From NCBI GenBank assembly GCA_963678705.1, contig OY783219.1:4030001-4094000 (forward strand): 64,000 bases of DNA, written 5' to 3'. The DNA is from Panorpa germanica (taxonomy: Eukaryota; Arthropoda; Insecta; Mecoptera; Panorpidae). A program made the translations under genes and the position numbers. Below the pieces are notes generated by a model, which was not told where the DNA came from, ran no database searches, and saw only the letters and a list, made by a program, of their open reading frames with translations. Shown here in pieces: positions 56,152 through 64,000 of the stretch (position 1 is its first letter; every line of letters starts with the position of its first letter).

Positions 56152-56698
56152 TTACTTTATAATTTCAATGCATTTGCTATGCATACAATATACTTTACAA
56201 TTTTAAAATCATTTCTAAGCATATTTTTAACAAATACAATAATGGGATTAAATATTAATGCATAAATTATGGTGAAGTAGCTTAATGCAATAGTAAATAA
56301 TGAACTAAACTTGGTCAAATGCAATCAGGCTGCAATGAGTATGCATTAAACACTCAATAGAAACACAGAGGTAACGAACTATTTGGTGGCGTAACTTTAT
56401 TGTTTAACAGTACGTCAAAATCTACTCCTATCTCTAGTTGTTTTGGGGCAAATACCAGGGATCGAAAAAGTAACGAACAATACCCGAAATTATAACGTTT
56501 TTTTGTTATTTGATATTTTTTTTATATTTAATTTGTTTGGCCTTGACAGATATTAATAACATAAAGTCAGATTCTTCAAAATTGCAAAAAATGCATGTTT
56601 ATTTATGATACGATTTTTTAGCAAATAACAAATTATTTTTATATTACTGCGATGCTCAAACTATAACACAAATTTAACTTGCGTTTATTTTGTTTCAG

Positions 56699-56730
56699 AT
56701 CGTCCAGCCTGGTGACTTCCTGTGGAAAAG
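56699..56730 (+). CDS. Candidate 32-bp microexon
   Basis: ATCGTCCAGCCTGGTGACTT and the next 12 bases are bounded by a good acceptor (TTATTTTGTTTCAG) and a good donor (AAAAG|GTAAGAT). The piece is clearly less AT-rich than its surroundings. In phase 0 it reads IVQPGDFLWK plus two bases and would join the plus-strand exon at 14875-14913 in frame. No homology was recognised. Confidence 0.3.
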
Positions 56731-57569
56731 GTAAGATAACATTTAAACATTATATAAGACGTATATTCAGGACAAGAAGTTTTAATTCGCGCATCGTCAC
56801 AGATTGAGAACGATTTCTAAATGTTTATGGTTTCCGCGTACATTGAGTTATCATTGTACGTACTAATTCTTGTTATGCACTTAACAAAACAATTGTTTGT
56901 TTTATTCTTTTGACTGTTTTAACAAAAGCATGTTAAAATTCCACGTAATTATCGGAGATATAATAATTAGCAAAAAGTGTAAGAGCTGTCATTGCTTTTG
57001 AATCTAAAAAAGATATTAAAGTTTTGTAAATTTCGATCACTGATCAGCATGGACTGCAGCCAACGCATTGGATTTAATAAAATACATGTGGAAGATAATA
57101 GAAGCTAAGTGAAAGTCGTATGCAAGCGGTATCTTGATGTTTACTCGTATAGATACGTTCCGCCAGCAGTGTTTTAGCGTGGGTTGGTTTAAAATAAATA
57201 AGGTTTTTCATAAATAAAGGTTATAAAATTTATGACAAACCCTTAGAAATGTTACCAGTAATATAAAAATGGGAATTTAACTAGAAAATATAGCAATATT
57301 CATTTTCAAAAGTTATTTTTGCGGTTCCAACTCATTAAAAGTCAGTGGAAGAAAGCTTAAAATGTAGATACGTTATTCATCTAACTAATTCCAGCTTTAG
57401 ATTTTGATTCGCGTTTATAGTTACTTACATAAAACGATTTAAACATAAAAAAACATGGTTTTTTTGATAATATTTAACCTGCTGTTAAAATCTATATCTA
57501 TATTTTGCGAGAAAAAATGGCTAAGTATCGTTTCACCTTAGTTAACACATATGTCAGAGATCAACTAAA

Positions 57570-57795
57570 GAGCCTTCCATAAATTAGGTCACATAAATTT
57601 CCTGCTATTCTGACAGCCCCCCGTCCTTGTCACTTTTTGTAAATTATTTATTTTTATATTTTATAGCATTTTTTTTTAAACTTACATTATTCTTCAGGCT
57701 TCTACATTTTATATTGCATATGATGTCTGAACGCGTCTGGCTCCTCCCCTATTGTCAAAATTTGTGGATTTGTGACATAATTTAAGAATGGTTCC
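57570..57795. mobile_element. MITE with CCTTCCATAAATTAGGTCACA-type ends
   Basis: The left end GCCTTCCATAAATTAGGTCA and the right end TGACATAATTTAAGAATGG are imperfect inverted repeats. Similar ends are common among insect DNA-transposon MITEs. There is no clear target duplication, so both class and exact limits are uncertain. Confidence 0.45.
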
Positions 57796-59216
57796 TAACA
57801 ACATTAAATTACTTACCCATCATGTATTAGAAATTAAAGAACTATATGCTGTCTATATAAACACCGATTGAGAAACACTGTACTAGAATAAATATACCAT
57901 ACAGTTAGGTATCATCATAGGCCACGAAATTGATTTAAATTATACATTTCTTTTTCTTTAAATTCAAGTTTATACAAAAACTTGTTCTTATAGAAAAATT
58001 TCTTTTTAAATTTTTTACGATTGGTAAGATAATCTTGATCGAACGAAACTGAACCCGGATCGGTATCCCCCTCCTCTCCCCTGCCCCTCTACTTCTTCGG
58101 GCCACGCACGCGCCCACTAAAACGCATTAACACACTAACATTTCATGATTATACCATTTTTATGAGATATTTTGACTTTCATTGTAATTGTCATCTTTAT
58201 TGGGACATATTTTATTTGAAAATGAAATGATATCGAATCATTTGTATCTATAACAATTTCGTTCACCTAAAAAAACTAGAGATAACAAGGTCTAAACAGA
58301 CTACATTGTACCAAGTCCGAGTACCCGTTGTTATTTTGCTAAAACGTTATTTTTTCCCATTAAAAAGCATTGCTTTATCAACACACGAAATTAAGATTTG
58401 TCCAATGTTTTGAAAATTACAAAAGTACAGTCACTAAAACCACTGTAAGCTAATGGTCTAAATACCAAGAAATTTTGACATGTATCTTTCGAAGGTCGGT
58501 AAAATCTAAAAATCATATAGATTTGTTAATAGTGGCGCCATATATATGTCATCCTGTGAATTTATTGAGAGATGTGTTATACTCGTACATATATTTATGT
58601 ATTAATTTTCCAGTTCATTAGTGATACGTAAAATTGTATTCGCTATCTGATTCTATATCCAGAGAACTCATAAATGCAACCAAAAAAATTATAATGCAGA
58701 ATTAAAATGGTGAAGTTTTTGTCTACAAATATGTCTACAAACTTAATTAATGATAGGTGTAATTTGAATGTGAAGCGGCTTACATTCGTTTTTAATACTG
58801 ATTGATTCTACTTCTACTCTTGGTATCTACATTTGACGAATGAGTTACGCGTTTAAGCGGCATCTAATACTGCTAACGATTAAACTCTTGCCTCCCGCTG
58901 AATCAAAATCAAAAAAACGCATCTAGTAACTTGAATTATAGAAACACTTTTTAAAGTAACTGCCTGATTTTAATAAAACATCAATTTATATTTAATGTTA
59001 TTATTAATAATGCTATTAATTATGATTAATACTTTAGAAGTTTCTAAGGGCCACGTTTTTGGCTATTTGAAATATATATGATTTTTTTATTTTTAATTAA
59101 ACAAGATTAGATTCATTGCAGAAGTCATTTTTTTTAATTGAGGCTGGAAAACAAATTATTCGAAATCAATACTTGCAAATTATTCAGAAAATTTTATCTT
59201 ACCAGGTTTTCTGTCA

Positions 59217-59645
59217 ATGGACTCATTTTTTAGAGATTCAGTCTATTTTTCAATTGTTGATTGAAATTGATGTATATAAATATATACATTGGCGTTTTTA
59301 TTTTAATAAATATCTAAATGTTGACGTAGATATAGCAATTAAAAATTCGAATTGTAGTTTTAGCATTACAGATGTCGGCCATATTTATGACGTAACATGT
59401 CTGTACTATTCTATTAAGGGTAGGTCAGTTATTTTTTCTTATGGATAAAAGTTCTGTGTTGAATATGCTATCTCTTTTACGCTCTGATGGAATGTTCTAT
59501 AACGTTGAATCCCTTTAATAATTAAAGGGACAAAAGGGACATATAAGGAGTTATTAAAAAATAATTGGACATTTTAGGTTCTAGTAACCCACTTTATCAA
59601 TATATAGCACACTTATAGAAATTAAGACATAGGACACAAGCCCAT
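59217..59645 (-). mobile_element. MITE, ATGGGCTTGTG family, inverted copy
   Basis: The right end reads AGGACACAAGCCCAT and the body runs as the reverse of copies 1-3 (ATAGAAATTAAGACATAGGA). The left end is worn (ATGGACTCATTTTTTAG). It is internally shorter than the other copies. Confidence 0.7.
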
Positions 59646-60091
59646 TTGCCATAATAAGTCTCGATTTTCGTTTTTGAAACTAGTCATGCATCTTTCCCTA
59701 TTAAGTAACATTTTGTAATAACTATTAAATTCTTTTAATAGTTAAATACATAAACAGTTTATAAATTATCAAAAACTACGTATTAATTTAATTTGGCCGT
59801 CGTTAATTCAAAATAGCCATATTAACTTGTCAAATACATCTAACAGGTTATTAAAAGATATTAATTAGAGCTATTATAGCATACGCACTATTCAAAGATT
59901 AAAAAAGTTTATAGCGTTTCCTCGGATTAACGAAATATCAATATGTCATATAACTAGTAATCATAACTATTATTATTTATGTTGGTGCCCCTGCTGATAC
60001 TTGTTCTTTTACTACAAACATAGCTTTATATTAATTTTCAACAAAACGGATTTTTTTTACATAAATTAGAGATTTATTTATTTCAATAATG

Positions 60092-61376
60092 CAGAGGTTC
60101 TCAAGCTTATCATCCGGGCCGCATAACGGACGTTTTAACTTAAGATTATTGCACAACAATTAATCAAGTTGGCGCTACAGCTCTTGTAGCTTCCTTCCTT
60201 TTTCCCGCTTTCATTTCCAATTCCTCACACCTATCCTCTTTAGATCTACGTCCCCTTGTTCTTCCTCGCACCCCCTGCAGTTACTTCCTTAAGTTTCTTA
60301 GACTTTTTTTTCCTAATTTCCGTCCCTATTTTTGTTTGTCGTCTCCACTGTCAGTTTTCAGAAAACATTTTGGAGTCACTTTGCCATCATATTGAAGATG
60401 CGTATGATTTTTTTGTTATGAAAGAGTTCATTTATAGTTCAGTTTCTTAAAAGGAGGCAGTGAAGGAAAGAGGTGGATGGCGGAAATAGAAAAAAGGAAA
60501 GAAAAAACAGGACAGTAAATAAGCTCGTATCTGGGTTGCATAAGGAACATGAAGAGAGAGGAAGTACTAAAAGAGGCAGTGAAGGGAAGCAGGAGAAAGA
60601 AAGAACAGTTAAACTTCAGTCCAGAAAAATATAGGATTTACGGAAAGGAGATAAGGACAAGAGATGGATGACGGAGATAGAGACAATAATAACATAGTAA
60701 AGGAAGAGAGTCAAGAAGAAATAGTAAAGTAAGAGAGTCAAGAGGAAATAGTAAAGATAGGGCGTCTATGCCTGTAATAGACATAAGTGGAGAAGTGAAA
60801 ACGAAGAGAGAAGGCAGGAAAGATAGTGAAAAGATAATACAGTGTTTGTCGAGAGGAGACAAGGAAGGCAAGAGGTGATAGATGAAGATACAGGCAATAA
60901 GGAAGGAGAAGCAGGAAACGGTGAGAATAAAGGAGAAGTAGGGCACATGAAGAGAGAGGATCAAGAAAAGAAGAAACAGAAAGTACTATTCGAAGTAGTA
61001 ATAATCTAGAATAGTTTAAGTTTAGTTTTAACTTTGAATTTATATGAAATGCATTAAGAAATATAATAATGTAGATTGTAAAACCGAAAGACACACAATT
61101 AATATAATAAATATAGTACAGTTAAGTTTCTCACCGTCGTTCACATGAAATGTCTATTTTATCGGCTATAAATGTCGAAACCACTCCATCTGTCGGAATA
61201 CAAATAAAGGTATATAACGTTTCCTCAAAATTTTTCTTTCCCGAATCCGCAAGCGGTCGCAATCTCTGTTCCTCAAAGTCCAAGTCTACCAAGACCATAT
61301 AGAACCACTGGTTTCCATGCGAGATATAACTTAGCTCTTGTAATTCGAAGAGGCTCCAAAAGTTTAAGAACCCCTG
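60092..61376. mobile_element. hAT-like element containing two further insertions
   Basis: The ends CAGAGGTTCTCAAGCTT (left) and TTTAAGAACCCCTG (right) are inverted-repeat partners of the hAT type. The flanking octamers CAATAATG and CACGAATG match at 6 of 8 bases, as for an old duplication. Inside lies a GTAAACA-family MITE (about 60362-61200), itself split by a purine-rich insert (60448-61123). The open frame at 61131-61412 is not a gene. Confidence 0.55.
60448..61123 (+). repeat. 676-bp purine-rich insert with 7-bp target duplication
   Basis: The plus strand is strongly purine-rich over about 500 bp, with many GAAGAGAGG-like words and no exact period. The repeat AGTTTCT on both sides (60441-60447, 61124-61130) and the uninterrupted MITE sequence across the gap show that it was inserted into the MITE. 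No coding capacity is credible. Confidence 0.65.
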
Positions 61377-62422
61377 CACGAATGTATAATTGATTGTCGT
61401 TCCAAAATACATAAAAACATATTCTTTTCGTTTTTATTCTCAACAGTTACATCTTATTGAGTCATGATTTATTAATAACGAAAAAGTAAATAGGGCGAAT
61501 AGTCTGTAACCTTTAACATTACGGAAGATGTAGATTTCTATTCTTTTTCACTTTTTAGAGAATGCTAAAATATACTAGATTTTTAAATTTATGCAAAAAT
61601 GTATTTTTTATCTTTATACGAGTATGTATAACCGCTCGGAAATAAGTTGTTAATATTTTAAACATTTAAAACAGCAAGTGTATGTTACAGAATGGGCTTG
61701 TGAATCAATTTCTATAACAATATAAAAAATAAACACACAAGCCCATTGACGACTTCTTTGGCGCGGTTTTTATTCTGCGTACTGCTATCGATGTCAACGA
61801 CAGGTGTCACTTAGAAATAGAAATAACTTAGATCCATTAAAAACCCGTAAATCGTTTTATCATTTTGACATTCACTGTATTTATAATAGGCTAGACATTA
61901 CGAAAATGGATAAGAGTCATTAAGATATTAATTACAGTTCACAAATATAATATAAAAATGTTAATTTGAAAATTAACCTCAAAATTTCTGGTATGTTTAC
62001 ATAAATAAATAATTAATAATGAAGTTTTAGTAATGATTTTCTCTTAATTTTAATTGGGTTTAGATTTTGCTTTCTATACGAGACCAGCGCCTACCTTAGA
62101 GGCCTAATAGCAAATGCCACAACCTTATTAATATGTTAATTAAACTAATTTTAAAATTGAAATAATACAATTAATTTTTATATTTCTGTGAAAAAATTAT
62201 ACAACAATATTTTGTTTTAACGTAATACTAATATTATTTTATTGAATCAGTGAAAATAGTGATTTCATGGCTATATAGCTTTGGTGTCTTTTTAATCAGC
62301 GGGAGGATTAATTTCTTAACCAAAAGACATTATCTTTAAATTCACAATCAACTACTACAGAATAATAAAATCTTGAAATGCTTTTCACACCATCATGCTT
62401 GCAGTTTTGTCATATATGTCCA

Positions 62423-62658
62423 GTAAAAACAATTTGGTGAAGTGTCCTGTTTTGTGACGTTTCTATCACTATTACACTTCAATTATAGTTCACAACAACT
62501 TTATCTTCATTTGTATTCCGACAGGTGAAGTGGTTTCGAGATTTGTAGCCGATAAAATAGACATTTCATATGAACGACTGTGAGAAACTGAACTCTTTCA
62601 TGACAAAAAAATCATACGCATCTTCAATATGATGTCAAATTGACTCCAAAATGTTTAC
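62423..62658 (+). mobile_element. MITE, GTAAACA-TTTGG family, copy 3
   Basis: It runs from near GTAAAAACAATTTGGTGAAG to CTCCAAAATGTTTAC and aligns throughout with 18870-19114. Confidence 0.75.
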
Positions 62659-63495
62659 AGGGTGTATATTTGTGTTGGCGCTCGGCTCGTGTTGTTTGTT
62701 GCATGTTGGCCGAGCCTGTTACCAATAGGACCTTTCAACTTACTTTAAAGGTGTTGAGTTAAAAAACAAAGTGCGTCTTACCATTTAGGAGTTCTCTTCC
62801 AATTTGGCACCTAGAACAGGCGCTTACTCGATCTATCTTTCTCAGTTTTAACTGTGAAACAAATCACTCAAATACTACGGGACCTTGTAGCTCCGATAAA
62901 GTAATTATTACTTGTAAAATTAAAACAAAACAAAAGCACAATTTTATTTTCATTAATTACTATGCCAATAATTACAAACGATTAACTTTTTATGCTGAGA
63001 AATATTGAGAACATGATTAAGACAACTATATCATGTTCTAGTTCTTTTTTTCGTTAAATAAGATAAATTTAATTGTTGTTTTCATCAACATTGCGATTGA
63101 TAATTACAAAATGAAGTCCATGTTTAACATGTCTTACATTTTCTAAGGTAATAAAACATCCTGAGGCGTATCAAATAGCCAGGGGTCAAATACAAGTCGC
63201 CTGAGGTCAGTCTGGGTCTTTTATTCATTGAAAGTATCATGTCTCCAAGCGCGGTAATCTGTTAGCGTCAGCGTACAGGCGAGTTGGAAATGCACGTGTC
63301 TAATAGCACATGTTACACCTTTGTCAACTTCCGTAGGCCACCAGATAAATTATAAGATGGTTCTTCTTAAATACAGAGCCGTATTCACATATGTAGGGAT
63401 ATTACTAATTTTCAATGAAGTGCTCTACTTTACAGTGATGTAGCTCAGTATCTACCAAATACACAAAGAAGTGTTGTATACAGAAATTATAGTAA

Positions 63496-64000
63496 ACTAG
63501 CTGTCCCGGCCACGCGTTGCTGTGACTAACGTTTTTGTCATATTACATTACATAGCGCCATCTATTGAATATTTACTCAATCTAGTCAACAGAATATTTA
63601 CTAAATCTAGTCAACAGATGTCGCCATCTTTTAAAATCGTTTAATTTGTAATAAGATAATATTGCAATCATAAATTGAGATGTAAGCTATCCTATCTTTC
63701 AAGTTGGATCAAACTGCACACGGTGTACAAATTTCATTAAAATCGGTTAAGTAGTTTAGGAGTCCATAGCGGACAACACAGTGACACGTAATTTATATAT
63801 ATTAAGACTAGCTGTCCCGGCCACGCGTTGCTGTGACTAACGTTTTTGTCATATTACATTACATAGCGCCATCTATTGAATATTTACTCAATCTAGTCAA
63901 CAGATGTCGCCATCTTTTACAATCGTTTGGAGCTAACAGATAATTAATAGACAAATAATTTGCAATAAGATAATATTGCAATCATAAATTGAGATGTAAG
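63496..64000. repeat. 311-bp tandem repeat (ACTAGCTGTCCCGGCC type)
   Basis: ACTAGCTGTCCCGGCCACGC starts at 63496 and again at 63807. The second unit is cut by the window edge and lacks a short internal direct repeat (TCTAGTCAACAGA) found in the first. Such ACTAGCTG-initiated repeats are common in insect genomes; their class is not certain. Confidence 0.8.

Larger units (their letters stand above)
56152..60091. other. Non-coding interval with dispersed repeats and one candidate microexon
   Basis: It contains the candidate microexon 56699-56730, a dispersed repeat (57249-57481), a possible MITE (57570-57795), a repeat shared with 18600-18760 (58380-58600) and an inverted MITE (59217-59645). 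No other exon was recognised. Confidence 0.45.
61377..64000. other. Right-hand non-coding end of the window
   Basis: It holds a 56-bp miniature of the ATGGGCTTGTG family (61693-61746), a GTAAACA-family MITE (62423-62658) and a 311-bp tandem repeat at the right edge. No exon was recognised. Confidence 0.5.

Noticed and set aside
60638..61094. Leucine/serine-rich minus-strand frames.
   Set aside because: They are the translation of the pyrimidine strand of a purine-rich tract; the composition is dictated by the repeat.
61131..61412. 93-codon minus-strand frame.
   Set aside because: It spans a hAT-like terminal inverted repeat (AAGAACCCCTG) and MITE sequence, so coding is unlikely.

Overview
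This is a roughly 70% AT, intron-rich animal nuclear segment, most likely an insect and probably a moth or butterfly. The evidence is several recognisable metazoan genes split into small exons with GT-AG introns of 50-2,100 bp, plus a dense mix of MITEs, hAT relics, Helitrons and a Ty3-type LTR retrotransposon. The insect call is firm; the lepidopteran call is an inference from gene sequences and repeat style. No bacterial or organellar features, CRISPR arrays or tRNA/rRNA genes were seen.

Five host genes could be assembled exon by exon, all on the minus strand. From left to right they are: (1) the 5' end of a secreted Reeler/F-spondin-type protein (962 down to the window edge); (2) a complete KIAA0930/DUF2045 homologue (10301-3027, 9 exons, 911 aa, with a roughly 480-residue low-complexity exon); (3) a complete arylsulfatase B-like lysosomal sulfatase (16921-12559, 10 exons, 554 aa); (4) a complete SLC30A9/ZnT9 zinc transporter (29461-26010, 13 exons, 628 aa); (5) a complete ELOVL fatty-acid elongase (32474-30346, 6 exons, 301 aa). 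Each complete gene keeps its reading frame across every proposed junction. The five genes have unrelated roles (extracellular matrix, unknown, glycosaminoglycan breakdown, mitochondrial zinc, very-long-chain lipids) and look like ordinary neighbours, not a pathway cluster.

The right half (about 33-64 kb) is almost gene-free and made of mobile DNA. It holds a full-length LTR retrotransposon (41438-49370) with 748-bp LTRs that appear identical and one intact 1,649-codon gag-pol frame. It also holds a 4.7-kb head-to-tail array of six Helitron monomers arranged as three A-B dimers (51410-56151), an inverted single Helitron (37054-37785), a TTAA-flanked MITE (33315-33847), and a three-layer nest (hAT-like element > MITE > polypurine insert, 60092-61376). 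Another A-B Helitron dimer lies inside a hAT-type element with a perfect 8-bp target duplication, in the last intron of the KIAA0930 gene.

The observations most worth a second look are: the dimeric Helitron organisation, in which only B monomers end in the canonical CTAG; the retrotransposon that pairs a BEL/Pao-like gag with a Ty3-like pol and repeats its primer-binding site; three transposons whose edges stop 11-19 bp from a 5' splice site; and a possible plus-strand gene whose first coding exon lies in an arylsulfatase intron.
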